64,000 bases of DNA from Pimelobacter simplex (GTDB lineage: Bacteria; Actinomycetota; Actinomycetes; Propionibacteriales; Nocardioidaceae). Numbering within the stretch: the first letter of the stretch is position 1; the number at the start of each line of letters is the position of its first letter. Positions 34,716 to 45,483 of this stretch are shown here, in pieces. A model generated the notes under the pieces. It was not told the origin of the DNA. It ran no database searches and saw only the letters and a list, made by a program, of their open reading frames with translations. The DNA lies in assembly GCA_016803235.1 (NCBI GenBank), contig JADCLI010000001.1, forward strand, positions 225,605 to 289,604. Direction: 5' to 3'. The translations under genes and the position numbers were made by a program.

Positions 34716-35963
34716 GTGTTCCAGTCCCGTACCCGCTTCGCCACCGGCACCGTCCTCGCTCTCACCGCGGCGCTCAGCCTGAGCGCCTGCGGGGGCTCGA
34801 AGTCCGGAGAGGCGAGCGCCTCCTCCGCGAGCTGCGTCGACACCTCCGGCGACACCATCAAGCTCGGCTTCCTCAACTCGACCTCCGGGGCGATGGCGAT
34901 CAGCGAGCAGACCGTCCGCGACTCGCTGTCGCTGGCCGCGACGCAGATCAACGCGGCCGGCGGCATCCTCGGCAAGAAGATCGAACCGGTCGTGGAGGAC
35001 GGTGCCAGCGACCCGGCGGTCTTCGCCGAGAAGATCGAGAAGCTGCTCACCGGGGACTGCGTCGCCGCGGTGTTCGGCGGTTGGACGTCGGCGTCGCGCA
35101 AGGCGATGCTTCCGGTCGTCGAGGCCGACAACGGTCTGCTGTTCTACCCGGTGCAGTACGAGGGCCTCGAGGCCTCGAAGAACATCTACTACACCGGCGC
35201 GACGACCAACCAGCAGATCATCCCGGCCATGGACTTCCTCAAGTCCAAGGGGGTCAAGACGCTCTTCCTGGCCGGTTCCGACTACGTCTTCCCGCGCACT
35301 GCCAACAAGATCATCAAGCAGTACGCCGCCGAGCTCGGCATCGAGATCGTCGGCGAGGAGTACGTCCCGCTGGACGACGACGACTGGACCACGCAGGTCG
35401 CCAAGATCGTCGAGGCGAAGCCCGACTTCGTGTTCAACACGATCAACGGCTCCTCCAACGTCGGCTTCGTCAAGGCCTACTACGAGCAGGGCCTGAGCGC
35501 GAAGACGACGCCCATCATCTCGGTCTCCATCGCCGAGGAGGAGGCGCCGGCGATGGGCAAGGACGTCACCGGCCAGTTCGCCGCCTGGAACTACTTCCAG
35601 TCCGTGAAGAGCCCCACCAACGACGCCTTCATCAAGGCCTTCCAGGACGAGTACGGCGCCGACCGGCCGACCTCGGACCCGATGGAGGCCGCCTACACCT
35701 CGCTGTACCTGTACAAGGCGCTGGTGGAGAAGGCCGACTCGTTCGACGTCGACGAGATCAACGACGCGGCCGACGGCGTCACCTTCGACGCCCCGGAGGG
35801 CACGGTCACCATCGACGGCGAGAACCACCACATCGCCAAGACCGCGCTGATCGGCCAGATCAACGCCGACAACCAGTTCGACGTCGTGTGGTCCTCGGAG
35901 AAGCCGATCGAGCCGGACCCGTTCCTCGAGGGCTACGCCTGGTGGGACCCGAGCGCGGAGTGA
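34716..35963 (+). CDS. urtA: Urea ABC transporter substrate-binding lipoprotein UrtA
   Basis: A 415-residue periplasmic-binding-type lipoprotein. The signal ends in the lipobox LSAC, so Cys25 is the lipidated residue. The mature protein has the branched-chain-amino-acid-type fold with the UrtA hallmarks (KLGFLNSTSGAMAISEQTVRDSLSLAATQINAAGGILGKKIE, AVFGGWTSASRKAMLPVVE, YYTGATTNQQIIPA, GSDYVFPRTAN). It captures urea outside the membrane for UrtBC/UrtDE. GTG 34716 is chosen for its AGAGG ribosome site; TTG 34707 is an alternative. A stem-loop follows the stop and may raise urtA mRNA relative to the permease genes. Confidence 0.95.
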   Translation: MFQSRTRFATGTVLALTAALSLSACGGSKSGEASASSASCVDTSGDTIKLGFLNSTSGAMAISEQTVRDSLSLAATQINAAGGILGKKIEPVVEDGASDPAVFAEKIEKLLTGDCVAAVFGGWTSASRKAMLPVVEADNGLLFYPVQYEGLEASKNIYYTGATTNQQIIPAMDFLKSKGVKTLFLAGSDYVFPRTANKIIKQYAAELGIEIVGEEYVPLDDDDWTTQVAKIVEAKPDFVFNTINGSSNVGFVKAYYEQGLSAKTTPIISVSIAEEEAPAMGKDVTGQFAAWNYFQSVKSPTNDAFIKAFQDEYGADRPTSDPMEAAYTSLYLYKALVEKADSFDVDEINDAADGVTFDAPEGTVTIDGENHHIAKTALIGQINADNQFDVVWSSEKPIEPDPFLEGYAWWDPSAE

Positions 35964-36000
35964 CCTGAGCGTCCCCGCCCCGCTCGTCCCATCGCTCCCC

Positions 36001-36030
36001 GGGGTGCCGTGCCGTCCGGCGCGGCACCCC
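36001..36030 (+). terminator. Intercistronic stem-loop between urtA and urtB
   Basis: GGGGTGCCG (36001-36009) and CGGCACCCC (36022-36030) form a perfect 9-bp stem with a 12-base loop. Stem-loops here in ABC-transporter operons typically act as partial terminators or 3' stabilisers so that the binding protein is made in excess. Confidence 0.5.
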
Positions 36031-36053
36031 GGGCCACCCGTCAGGAGTCCTCC

Positions 36054-36938
36054 GTGGACGCGTTCACCACCCCGTTGCTCGCCGGTACGGCGACCGGCGC
36101 GCTCTTGCTCATCGCCGCACTCGGCCTCGCCCTCACGTTCGGTCAGATGGGGGTCATCAACATGGCCCACGGCGAGTTCCTCATGGCCGGCGCCTACACG
36201 ACGTACCTGACCCAGCAGGTGGTCACCAGCACCGACCTGTCGATCCTGGTCGCCCTCCCGGTCGCCTTCCTCGTGGCCGGCGCTCTCGGACTGCTGCTCG
36301 AGGTCGCGATCATCCAGTGGATGTACCGGCGACCGCTGGACACGCTGCTGGTCACCGTCGGCGTGAGCCTGCTGCTCCAGCAGCTCGCCAAGGACGTCTT
36401 CGGCGCCCAGGGCGACCCGGTGCACACGCCCGGGTGGCTCGACGGCAACATCGACGTGCTCGGCTACCACTGGCCGTTCCGGCAGATGTTCACCATCGTG
36501 CTCGCCGGCGCAGCGCTGGCCGGGCTCGGCGCGCTGTTGAGGTACACGGCCTACGGCCGGCGGATCCGAGCGACCGTGCAGAACCGGGACCTCGCCGAGA
36601 CGATGGGGGTCTCCACCCGGGCCGTCGACCGGGTCACGTTCTTCGTCGGATCCGGACTGGCCGGCATCGGCGGCGTGGCGGTGTCGTTGATCTCGGGGAC
36701 GAACCCGAACCTCGGGACGACGTACATCATCTCGGCGTTCCTCGTCGTCGTCGCCGGCGGCCTCGGCCAGCTCAGGGGCACGGTCATCGCCGCGTTCGCG
36801 GTCGGCGTCGTGACCGCGTTCTTCACCGACTGGTTCAGCTCCAGCATGGCGCAGGTGCTCACCTTCGCCCTGGTGGTCGTCTTCCTCCAGCTCCGGCCGC
36901 AGGGGCTGTTCACCGTTCGCGCCAGGGGGCTCGCATGA
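36054..36938 (+). CDS. urtB: Urea ABC transporter permease UrtB
   Basis: This 294-residue LivH-type permease has about eight transmembrane helices. It has the characteristic opening LLIAALGLALTFGQMGVINMAHGEFLMAGAYTTYL and the cytoplasmic EAA-like loop with RIRATVQNRDLAETMGVSTRAVDRVTFFVGSGLAGIGGV. It pairs with UrtC to form the urea channel. The GTG start at 36054 has AGGAG 6 bases upstream. The TGA overlaps the urtC ATG. Confidence 0.95.
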   Translation: MDAFTTPLLAGTATGALLLIAALGLALTFGQMGVINMAHGEFLMAGAYTTYLTQQVVTSTDLSILVALPVAFLVAGALGLLLEVAIIQWMYRRPLDTLLVTVGVSLLLQQLAKDVFGAQGDPVHTPGWLDGNIDVLGYHWPFRQMFTIVLAGAALAGLGALLRYTAYGRRIRATVQNRDLAETMGVSTRAVDRVTFFVGSGLAGIGGVAVSLISGTNPNLGTTYIISAFLVVVAGGLGQLRGTVIAAFAVGVVTAFFTDWFSSSMAQVLTFALVVVFLQLRPQGLFTVRARGLA

Positions 36939-38059
36939 AGCAGCTGCAGACATGGGGCCGCACCTGGGGCCCGTTGCTCGCCATCGCGCTCGTTGCCGTC
37001 GCGCTGCTCATGGTGGCGCCGGCCGTGCTCAGCCCGTTCCGGCTCAACAACCTCGGCAAGTACGTCTGCTGGGCGATCGCAGGTGTCGGCATCGGCCTGG
37101 CCTGGGGGCGCGGCGGCATGCTCGTCATGGGGCAGGGTGTCTTCTTCGGCCTCGGCGGCTACGCGATGGCCATGCACCTCAAGCTCGAGGCCGCGATGGC
37201 CAGCGGCGGTCCGGACGCCGTCCCCGACTTCATGGTGCTCTACGGCGACGGCACCATGCCGGGCTGGTGGGAGCCCTTCCGCAGCGGCGCCTTCACCCTG
37301 GCCGCGATCGTCGTGCTGCCGGCTCTCGTGGCCGTCGTCCTCGGCTGGGCGATCTTCAAGCGACGGGTCAAGGGCGCCTACTTCGCCATCCTCACCCAGG
37401 CGCTCGCCGTCGTCTTCGCGACGCTGCTGGTCGCCACCATCAAGCAGACCGGCGGGTTCAACGGGCTCAACCAGTTCACCCAGTTCTTCGGCTACAACCT
37501 CTACGACCCGGTGAACAAGCGGATGATCTACTCGATCGCATCGGTGGCGCTGGTGGTCTGCCTGGTCCTGGTCTGGCAGCTGTACCGCAGCCGGTTCGGC
37601 GAGCTGCTCGTGGCCACCCGCGACGCGGAGGAGCGGGTCAGGTTCCTCGGCCACGACCCGGCGAACATCAAGCTCGTCGCCTTCGTCCTGGCGGCGGTGA
37701 TGGCCAGCATCGGCGGAGCCCTGTTCGCACCGATCACCGGCATCATCTCTCCGTCGGACGTCGACGCGACCGCCTCGATCCTCCTCATCGCGGGCGTCGC
37801 GCTCGGTGGACGGGCCCTGCTCCTGGGACCTGCCCTCGGCGCCCTGGCCGTCGGCTTCGGCCGGACCACGCTGTCGGAGACCTTCCCGGACCAATGGACC
37901 TATTTCCTCGGACTGCTGTTCATCGTGGTGATCCTCTTCCTCCCCGCCGGCCTGGGCAGCATGTGGTCGCAGGCGCTCGGGCGGCTCCGGTCGTCCAGAC
38001 CGACCCCGACCAGGGCGTCCGCTCCGACGCCCACCGACGAGCTGGAGGTGGCCCGGTGA
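36935..38059 (+). CDS. urtC: Urea ABC transporter permease UrtC
   Basis: A 374-residue LivM-type permease with about nine to ten transmembrane segments. Characteristic stretches are LNNLGKYVCWAIAGVGIGLAWGRGGMLVMGQGVFFGLGGYAMAMHLKLE, FAILTQALAVVFATLLVATIKQTGGFNGLNQF and FGELLVATRDAEERVRFLGHDPANIKLVAFVLAAVMASIGGALFAP. It is longer than LivM, as usual for UrtC. It is coupled by a 4-base overlap to both neighbours. Confidence 0.95.
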   Translation: MKQLQTWGRTWGPLLAIALVAVALLMVAPAVLSPFRLNNLGKYVCWAIAGVGIGLAWGRGGMLVMGQGVFFGLGGYAMAMHLKLEAAMASGGPDAVPDFMVLYGDGTMPGWWEPFRSGAFTLAAIVVLPALVAVVLGWAIFKRRVKGAYFAILTQALAVVFATLLVATIKQTGGFNGLNQFTQFFGYNLYDPVNKRMIYSIASVALVVCLVLVWQLYRSRFGELLVATRDAEERVRFLGHDPANIKLVAFVLAAVMASIGGALFAPITGIISPSDVDATASILLIAGVALGGRALLLGPALGALAVGFGRTTLSETFPDQWTYFLGLLFIVVILFLPAGLGSMWSQALGRLRSSRPTPTRASAPTPTDELEVAR

Positions 38060-38817
38060 ATGACGACTACCTCGAGATCCGCGGCCTCACCGTCGAGTTC
38101 GACGGCTTCCGGGCGGTCGACGCCGTCGACCTGACCCTGCTCCAGGGCAGGCTGCACTTCCTGATCGGGCCCAACGGCGCGGGCAAGACCACCCTGGTGG
38201 ACGCCGTGACCGGCCTGGTCCCCGCCACCGGCCTGGTCCGTCACCGGCGCCAGGACCTGCTGCGCACCAAGCCGCACCGCATCGTGCGCGCCGGGATCGG
38301 CCGCACGTTCCAGACGGCGACCGTGTTCGAGGGTCTCTCCGTCCTGCAGAACCTCGACATCGCCGGCGGCATCCACCGCCGGGCCTGGCGGATGGGCTTC
38401 GCGCGACGCGGCACGCCGTCCTACGTCGAGGAGGCCCTCGAGATCATCGGCCTCGCCTCCCTGAGGGACCGCCCGGCAGGCGTGCTCGCCCACGGACAGA
38501 AGCAGTGGCTGGAGATCGGCATGCTCCTCGTGCAGGACGCCCGGGTGATGCTGCTCGACGAGCCCGTGGCCGGCATGAGCACCGAGGAACGGGAGGAGAC
38601 CGGCGACCTCCTCCGGCGCATCGGCAGCGAGCGGACCATCGTCGTCATCGAGCACGACATGGACTTCGTCCGCACCTACGCCGACGTCGTGACCGTGATG
38701 CATGCCGGCAAGGTCCTCGCCGAGGGGACCGTGGCCGAGATCCAGGCCGACCCGAGGGTGCAACAGGTCTACCTCGGTCGTGCCCACGAGCCCATGCAGG
38801 AGGCCGATCATGCTTGA
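38056..38817 (+). CDS. urtD: Urea ABC transporter ATP-binding protein UrtD
   Basis: This 253-residue ATPase has Walker A GPNGAGKTT, the Q-loop in GIGRTFQTATVFEGLSVLQNL and Walker B VMLLDEPVAGMS. As in other UrtD proteins the ABC signature is the H-G-Q-K-Q-W-L-E type (here AHGQKQWLEIGM) rather than LSGGQ. It energises urea import with UrtE. The GTG start overlaps the urtC stop; the stop overlaps the urtE ATG by 8 bases. Confidence 0.95.
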   Translation: MNDDYLEIRGLTVEFDGFRAVDAVDLTLLQGRLHFLIGPNGAGKTTLVDAVTGLVPATGLVRHRRQDLLRTKPHRIVRAGIGRTFQTATVFEGLSVLQNLDIAGGIHRRAWRMGFARRGTPSYVEEALEIIGLASLRDRPAGVLAHGQKQWLEIGMLLVQDARVMLLDEPVAGMSTEEREETGDLLRRIGSERTIVVIEHDMDFVRTYADVVTVMHAGKVLAEGTVAEIQADPRVQQVYLGRAHEPMQEADHA

Positions 38818-39490
38818 GCTGCGCGACGTGACGGCCGGCTACGGCCGGACCCGGGTCGTGGAGGACGTCTCGCTCGTGGTGCCCGAGGGCGGCGCCGTCG
38901 CCGTGATGGGGCACAACGGCGCGGGGAAGACCACGCTGCTGCGCGTCGCCGTGGGCCTGCTGCCGGTGATGCGCGGCCAGGTCCTGCTCGACGGCGAGGA
39001 CGTGACGCGACTGCGACCCAGCAAACGCGTCGCCCGCGGCCTGGGCTACGTGCCGCAGGGCCAGCTGTCCTTCCCCCAGATGACGACGCTGGAGAACCTC
39101 CAGCTGGTCACCACCGACCGCAGGGCTATCGACGGGGTGCTCGACACCTTCCCGGCCCTGCGCGACCTCCTCGGCAGGCGGGCGGGCCTGCTGTCCGGTG
39201 GCCAGCGCCAGCAGCTGGCGATCGCCCGTACCCTGCTCACGCGGCCGCGGCTGCTCATCCTCGACGAGCCCACCGAGGGCATCCAGCCCAACGTCGTCGC
39301 CGAGATCGAGGCGGTGATCACCGCCCTGACCGCCCGCGGCGACCTGTCGGTCCTGCTGGTCGAGCAGCACGTCGGATTCGCGTTGCGCAGCACCGACGCG
39401 TACGCCGTCCTCGAGTCCGGGCGGGTGACCTCCACCGGTGCCGGCGGTCCGGGCGCGCTCGACGCCGTGCGCACGGCGATGGCGGTGTGA
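38810..39490 (+). CDS. urtE: Urea ABC transporter ATP-binding protein UrtE
   Basis: A 226-residue LivF-type ATPase with Walker [10 protein letters not shown], signature [13 protein letters not shown], Walker [14 protein letters not shown] and the switch histidine in [11 protein letters not shown]. It pairs with UrtD. The ATG of urease subunit gene ureA is at 39492, one base after the urtE stop, so transport and hydrolysis genes are physically one operon. Confidence 0.95.
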   Translation: MLELRDVTAGYGRTRVVEDVSLVVPEGGAVAVMGHNGAGKTTLLRVAVGLLPVMRGQVLLDGEDVTRLRPSKRVARGLGYVPQGQLSFPQMTTLENLQLVTTDRRAIDGVLDTFPALRDLLGRRAGLLSGGQRQQLAIARTLLTRPRLLILDEPTEGIQPNVVAEIEAVITALTARGDLSVLLVEQHVGFALRSTDAYAVLESGRVTSTGAGGPGALDAVRTAMAV

Positions 39491-39491
39491 G

Positions 39492-39794
39492 ATGCACCTG
39501 ACGCCCGCGGACACCGAGAAGCTGCTGCTGAGCGTCGCCGGCATGGTCGCCCGCGACCGGCTGGAGCGCGGCGTCCTCCTCAACTATCCCGAGGCCGTGG
39601 CGCTGCTGTCGTGCTGGGTGATCGAGGAGGCCCGGGCCGGCGGCAGCGTCTCCGACCTGATGGAGCGCGGCCGCGAGGTCCTGGTCCGCGACCAGGTGAT
39701 GCCGGGTGTCGCGGAGATGATCCTCGACGTCCAGGTCGAGGCCACCTTCGACGACGGCCGCAAGCTCGTCACCCTCCACCACCCGATCGCCTGA
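39492..39794 (+). CDS. ureA: Urease gamma subunit UreA
   Basis: This 100-residue protein starts [48 protein letters not shown], the signature opening of urease gamma, and ends with [20 protein letters not shown]. Length equals the free-standing gamma subunit of three-subunit ureases. It assembles with UreB and UreC into (ABC)3 and has no catalytic residues of its own. Confidence 0.97.
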   Translation: MHLTPADTEKLLLSVAGMVARDRLERGVLLNYPEAVALLSCWVIEEARAGGSVSDLMERGREVLVRDQVMPGVAEMILDVQVEATFDDGRKLVTLHHPIA

Positions 39795-39803
39795 GGAGCA
39801 CTC

Positions 39804-40134
39804 ATGGGAATCCTGACCGACGGCCCCGGGGCGACCCGCGCCGGGATCGGCACCGTGGTGCTCAACGGCGACCGGTCGCCGGACGAGCGTGGGCTGCTGG
39901 TGGTGACCAACACCGGGGACCGTCCCGTCCAGATCGGGTCGCACCTCCACCTGCCCGACGCGAACCCGGCCCTGTCCTTCGACCGCGCCGCGGCCCACGG
40001 GTTCCGACTCGACGTGCCGTCGGGGACCTCGCGCAGGTTCGAGCCCGGCGCGTCGCAGGAGGTGGCGATCGTCGCCCTCCGCGGCGCACGTCGCGTCCCC
40101 GGCCTCCAGGTCCGCACCAACGATGGTGCGCTCG

Positions 40135-40142
<8 letters not shown>
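39804..40142 (+). CDS. ureB: Urease beta subunit UreB
   Basis: A 112-residue protein with the beta-barrel motifs of urease beta: [83 protein letters not shown]. It lies between ureA (9-base gap) and ureC, which it overlaps by 8 bases. Length is typical. Confidence 0.97.
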
Positions 40143-41841
<1,699 letters not shown>

Positions 41842-41851
41842 CGGACCTGCC

Positions 41852-42511
41852 ATGCCCCATCCCGAGCTCCTCCTCCTGCTGCTGGCCGACGCGCGTCTGC
41901 CGGTCGGCGGTCACACCCAGTCCGGCACCTTGGAGGGTGCGCTGACGCACGGACTGACGGCAAACGACGTGCCCGGCTACCTGCGCACCCGGCTGCTGAG
42001 CAGCACCCGGGTCGAGGCGGGCACGGCGGTCGTCGCCCGGGCCACCGTCGAGCGGCACGGATCTCTCGACCAGGTCGAACGGGCCTGGGCCGCCCGCACG
42101 GTGTCGCCGGCCCTGCGCGAGGCGTCGCGGACCCAGGGCCACGCCCTCATGCGCCTGGTCCGGCGCACCTGGCCCGACCTGTCGCGCCCGCTCGACGACG
42201 TCGTCCGGCCGAGCCGGAGCACGGTCCTCGGCGCCGTGTCCGCCGGCCTCGGCCTCGGCGCCGCCTCCGTCGCCCGCCTCGTCGCGTACGACGACGTCCA
42301 GACGGTCTGCGCGGCAGCCCTCAAGCTGCTCCCCCTCGACCCGGTCACCGTCGCCGGCTGGGCCGCCGAGGCCCTCAACGGCATCGCGGACCTGGAGGCC
42401 GCGGTGTCGTGGGCGGAGCTTCCGACCGACATCCCGGCCTGCTCGGCCCCCCAGATCGAGGCATGGGCACAGGCCCACGCCGCCAGCACCAGGAGGTTGT
42501 TCCGTGCCTGA
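41852..42511 (+). CDS. ureF: Urease accessory protein UreF
   Basis: This 219-residue all-helical protein has [26 protein letters not shown] and later [29 protein letters not shown], matching the UreF family. It gates UreG GTPase activity during nickel loading. It follows ureC by 10 bases and overlaps ureG by 8. Confidence 0.92.
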   Translation: MPHPELLLLLLADARLPVGGHTQSGTLEGALTHGLTANDVPGYLRTRLLSSTRVEAGTAVVARATVERHGSLDQVERAWAARTVSPALREASRTQGHALMRLVRRTWPDLSRPLDDVVRPSRSTVLGAVSAGLGLGAASVARLVAYDDVQTVCAAALKLLPLDPVTVAGWAAEALNGIADLEAAVSWAELPTDIPACSAPQIEAWAQAHAASTRRLFRA

Positions 42512-43226
42512 CCACGCCCCTCACCGCCCACCCGCCGCACCTGCGGCTGCCCGGGCCGCACGCCCGCTGCGCCTCGGCGTGTGCGGCCCGGTCGGCACGG
42601 GCAAGAGCTCGTTGATCGCCCTGCTGTGCCGGGAGCTGTCCGGTCGCCTGGAGATCGCCGTCGTCACCAACGACATCTACACCGACGAGGACGCCCGCTT
42701 CCTCCGCTCGGCCGGGGTGCTGGCCCCCGAGCGGATCCGCGCGGTCGAGACGGGCGCCTGTCCCCACACCGCGATCCGCGACGACATCAGCGCGAACCTG
42801 AGCACCGTCGAGGAGCTCGAGGAGGACTACCCGGAGCTGGACCTGGTTCTCCTCGAGTCCGGCGGCGACAACCTCACCGCCACGTACTCGCCGGCCCTGG
42901 TCGACGCCCAGGTGTTCGTTCTCGACGTCGCGGGCGGCGGCGACGTCGCCCGCAAGGGCGGGCCCGGCATCGAGCGCGCGGACCTGCTGGTCGTGAACAA
43001 GACCGACCTGGCGCCGTACGTCGGCGTGGACGTGCCCGCGATGCTCGCCGACGCCACCGCCGCGCGCGGTGAGCGGCCGGTGATCGGGCTGTCCCGGACC
43101 GACCGGGCGAGCGTCGACCGGATCGTGGCATGGGTCGAGGAGGTCCGCCGCAGCCAGGCAGCCGGGGTCCTGGTCCCCTCGGACCCGGGCCCGATGGCGC
43201 GTCACGTGCATGCTCACGAGCACTGA
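42504..43226 (+). CDS. ureG: Urease accessory GTPase UreG
   Basis: A 240-residue SIMIBI GTPase. P-loop [10 protein letters not shown], the metal-binding CPH of the family in [36 protein letters not shown] (switch II) and [12 protein letters not shown] (guanine recognition) are present. It delivers nickel into the urease apo-enzyme. The GTG start at 42504 has AGGAGG 7 bases upstream. The C-terminal tail HVHAHEH contains histidines that could bind nickel, and no UreE is present in the cluster. Confidence 0.95.
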   Translation: MPDHAPHRPPAAPAAARAARPLRLGVCGPVGTGKSSLIALLCRELSGRLEIAVVTNDIYTDEDARFLRSAGVLAPERIRAVETGACPHTAIRDDISANLSTVEELEEDYPELDLVLLESGGDNLTATYSPALVDAQVFVLDVAGGGDVARKGGPGIERADLLVVNKTDLAPYVGVDVPAMLADATAARGERPVIGLSRTDRASVDRIVAWVEEVRRSQAAGVLVPSDPGPMARHVHAHEH

Positions 43227-43962
43227 GCGCACCGCCCGCACCAGGATCCGCGTGTCCCCGGCGGACACCGGCCGGTGCCAGGTGCGCAGCACGGTCACTC
43301 TCTCCGACCCGACCGCGTCCTCGCTGCGCCCGGTTCTCGTCCAGCACGACCAGGCGGGTGCCCGGATCTCGCTGGTCCCGGAGGGCGCCCTGCTGCTCGC
43401 CGGCGACCGGGTCGAGATCGACATCGCGGTCGATGCCGGGGTCCGCCTCGACGTGGTCGAGCCCGGCGGCACGGTCGCCTTCGACATGCGTGGCGGCAGG
43501 GCGCGCTGGGACGTCCGGATCACCTTGGGGCGCGGTGCGGTCCTCACCTGGGCAGGCGAGCCGTTCGTCGTCTCCGCCGGTGCCGCGGTCCAGCGATCCA
43601 CCCGCGCCCGGATCCGCGACGGAGCGGTCGTGGCGCTGCGCGAGGCGCTCGTCCTCGGCCGGCACGGCGAGGAGTCCGGACGGGTGCAGCAGAGCACGGA
43701 GGTGCTGTCGGAGAGCGGGCCCGTCCTGGTCGAGGACCTCACCATCGATGCCTTGACGGCTCCGGCGCTGCTCGGTGGCCACCGCGTCATGTCCTCGGTC
43801 GTGCTGGTGGGCACGTCGCCGCCGGACGACCCGCCGGAGCACCGCTACGACCTCGACGCCGGTGCCGTGCTGTGGCGCAGGCTGGGCGTCCAGGCCCACG
43901 AGGCCGACCTGAGCGCGGCCTGGCGGGCCGTCCGTCGTACGACCGGGTCCGGTGAGGTCTAG
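43210..43962 (+). CDS. ureD: Urease accessory protein UreD
   Basis: This 250-residue beta-rich protein has [76 protein letters not shown] and a late [13 protein letters not shown], characteristic of UreD/UreH, which scaffolds the apo-urease for UreF/UreG. It overlaps ureG by 17 bases. Its stop codon (43960-43962) interlocks with the stop of the convergent UrtA-like gene, leaving no intergenic terminator. Confidence 0.9.
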   Translation: MLTSTERTARTRIRVSPADTGRCQVRSTVTLSDPTASSLRPVLVQHDQAGARISLVPEGALLLAGDRVEIDIAVDAGVRLDVVEPGGTVAFDMRGGRARWDVRITLGRGAVLTWAGEPFVVSAGAAVQRSTRARIRDGAVVALREALVLGRHGEESGRVQQSTEVLSESGPVLVEDLTIDALTAPALLGGHRVMSSVVLVGTSPPDDPPEHRYDLDAGAVLWRRLGVQAHEADLSAAWRAVRRTTGSGEV

Positions 43963-45035
43963 TGCACCCGGGCGATCTGCTGCTCGACCCGGAAGCCCAG
44001 GCCGTCGGCAGCGGCGAGGTAGACGTCCTGGTCGACCAGGTTGCCGTCGAGCCGCATGAGGCCGCGCGGGCTGGAGTAGAAGTGTCCGTCGGGCAACGTC
44101 GCGGCCGCGGCCACGCTCAGCGAGCCGGTGACCTCCCCGAGCCGGGCGAGGAACATGATCGCCTCGTAGCACGACTCCCCCACCGCGTTCAGCGCAGGTG
44201 CCCACCGGCCCCAGCGCGCGTAGTAGTCGCGGGCCAGGGCCGAGCTCTCGGTGGTCGCGAGCCCGTCGAAGTAGGCCGCGGCGGCGTACATGCCCTCGCT
44301 GGCGGCCGGGCCCCCGGCGAGCAGGGTGTTCTCCTCGACCGCCGGGCTCAACCGCGGCAGCTGGGCGGTGAGGCCCGAACGGGCGAACTGCCGGTTGAAG
44401 TGCACGGCGTCCTGCCCCATCAGGAGCATGATCACGCCGTCGACGGGCTGGCGCGCGAGGTCGTCGATGACCGCCGTGAAGTCGCTGGTGCCGAGGGGCA
44501 CGTACGTCTCACTGACGACCTCGGACGGGGTGTCCTCGAGGGCCAGGCGGGCGGTCGTGCCGGTCACCCGCGGGAACACGTAGTCGTTGCCCAGGACCGC
44601 CCAGCGGCCGACGCCGAGCTCCTCGCGCATCCAGTGCGCCGCGGGCAGCAGCTGGTTGATCGGTCGCTCCCCGACCAGGAACACACCGGGCGTCGGGTCG
44701 CTGCCCTCGTGCATGGCGCCGAAGGCGTACACGACCCGGCCGCCGACCCGCCGGGTGATCGCCTGCCGCACCGCCGAGGTGTGCCACCCCGCGACCGCGT
44801 GCACCCGCCCACCGTCCACCAGCTGCCCGACCTCTGCTGCCACCACGGCCGGATCCCGACCACCGTCCACCACGACGAGGTCGACCTGGCGGCCGACGAT
44901 CCCCGTTCCGGAGTTGAGCTGTTCGACGGCGAGCTCACCGCAGGCCAGGCAGGACGGTCCGTAGATGCCGGTGGGCCCCTGGAGCGGCACGACGAGGGCC
45001 ACGGACAGCCGCTCGTCGTCGCACAGGTGGGGCAC
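43959..45035 (-). CDS. UrtA/AmiC-like ligand-binding protein without a signal peptide
   Basis: A 358-residue periplasmic-binding-fold protein. It begins VPHLCDDERLSVALVVPLQGPTGIYGPSCLACGELAVEQLN, with no signal peptide or lipobox, so it is predicted to stay in the cytoplasm. It shares UrtA landmarks, notably DYVFPR (residues 151-156; 189-194 in UrtA) and HTSAVRQAITRRV in place of GWTSASRKAML. The closest known model is AmiC, the cytoplasmic amide-sensing protein of Pseudomonas. Its gene is convergent with ureD and divergent from a MarR regulator, so a urea- or amide-sensing role is inferred. GTG start. Confidence 0.82.
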   Translation of the reverse strand: MPHLCDDERLSVALVVPLQGPTGIYGPSCLACGELAVEQLNSGTGIVGRQVDLVVVDGGRDPAVVAAEVGQLVDGGRVHAVAGWHTSAVRQAITRRVGGRVVYAFGAMHEGSDPTPGVFLVGERPINQLLPAAHWMREELGVGRWAVLGNDYVFPRVTGTTARLALEDTPSEVVSETYVPLGTSDFTAVIDDLARQPVDGVIMLLMGQDAVHFNRQFARSGLTAQLPRLSPAVEENTLLAGGPAASEGMYAAAAYFDGLATTESSALARDYYARWGRWAPALNAVGESCYEAIMFLARLGEVTGSLSVAAAATLPDGHFYSSPRGLMRLDGNLVDQDVYLAAADGLGFRVEQQIARVH

Positions 45036-45114
45036 GGATGCCTAGATTAGGGGCGGAACCGACCGATGCCCTCGGCGTTCACACGATTGTCACAAACAGC
45101 GCGAGGAGGTCGCC
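45036..45114. promoter_or_regulatory. Divergent promoter region, UrtA-like gene/MarR gene
   Basis: A 79-base gap that must hold both promoters. It contains a possible minus-strand TAATCTAG stretch (45043-45050) and the MarR ribosome site GAGGAGGT. No convincing palindrome was found. Confidence 0.35.
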
Positions 45115-45474
45115 GTGAGCCAGTCGCCACCGGGCAGCCTGGCCGTCCAGGTGCGGCAGGTCGAGGCCGGGCTGCGCCGGGTGCTCCAGCCCATCCTCGA
45201 CGAGCAGGGCTTGGCGATGGACCACTGGCGGATCATCGCGGTGATCGGCGACGACCCGGGCCTCGGCATGAGCGAGATCGCGGCAGCGGCCGTCGTTCCC
45301 GCGGCCACCCTCACCCGCCACGTCGACCGGCTGGTCACGCAGGGCATCGTGGTGCGGCGCATCGACCCCCACGACCGGCGTCGCGCGGTCGCGGCACTGT
45401 CCCCGCGGGGCGAGCAGTACGCCGCACGGTTGCGCGCAGCGGAGCAGGCGGTGGCCCCGGTCGACCTCGGCTGA
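45115..45474 (+). CDS. MarR-family transcription regulator
   Basis: This 119-residue winged-helix protein has the MarR core: LRRVLQPILDEQGLAMDHWRIIAVIGDDPGLGMSEIAAAAVVPAATLTRHVDRLVTQGIVVRRIDPHDRRRAVAALSPRGEQYAARLRAAEQ. The D-x-R-(R)-x-x-x-x-x-L/A-T/S-x-x-G wing motif is clear. It is shorter than average because the C-terminal dimerisation helix is truncated. GTG start with an excellent ribosome site. It is divergent from the UrtA-like protein and may be regulated by, or regulate, that gene. It ends 9 bases before the convergent helY stop. Confidence 0.9.
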   Translation: MSQSPPGSLAVQVRQVEAGLRRVLQPILDEQGLAMDHWRIIAVIGDDPGLGMSEIAAAAVVPAATLTRHVDRLVTQGIVVRRIDPHDRRRAVAALSPRGEQYAARLRAAEQAVAPVDLG

Positions 45475-45483
45475 CGCACTCCG

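Noticed and set aside
43959-45035. Second urea transporter binding protein
   Set aside because: No signal peptide, no lipobox and no adjacent permease; a cytoplasmic sensor fits better.
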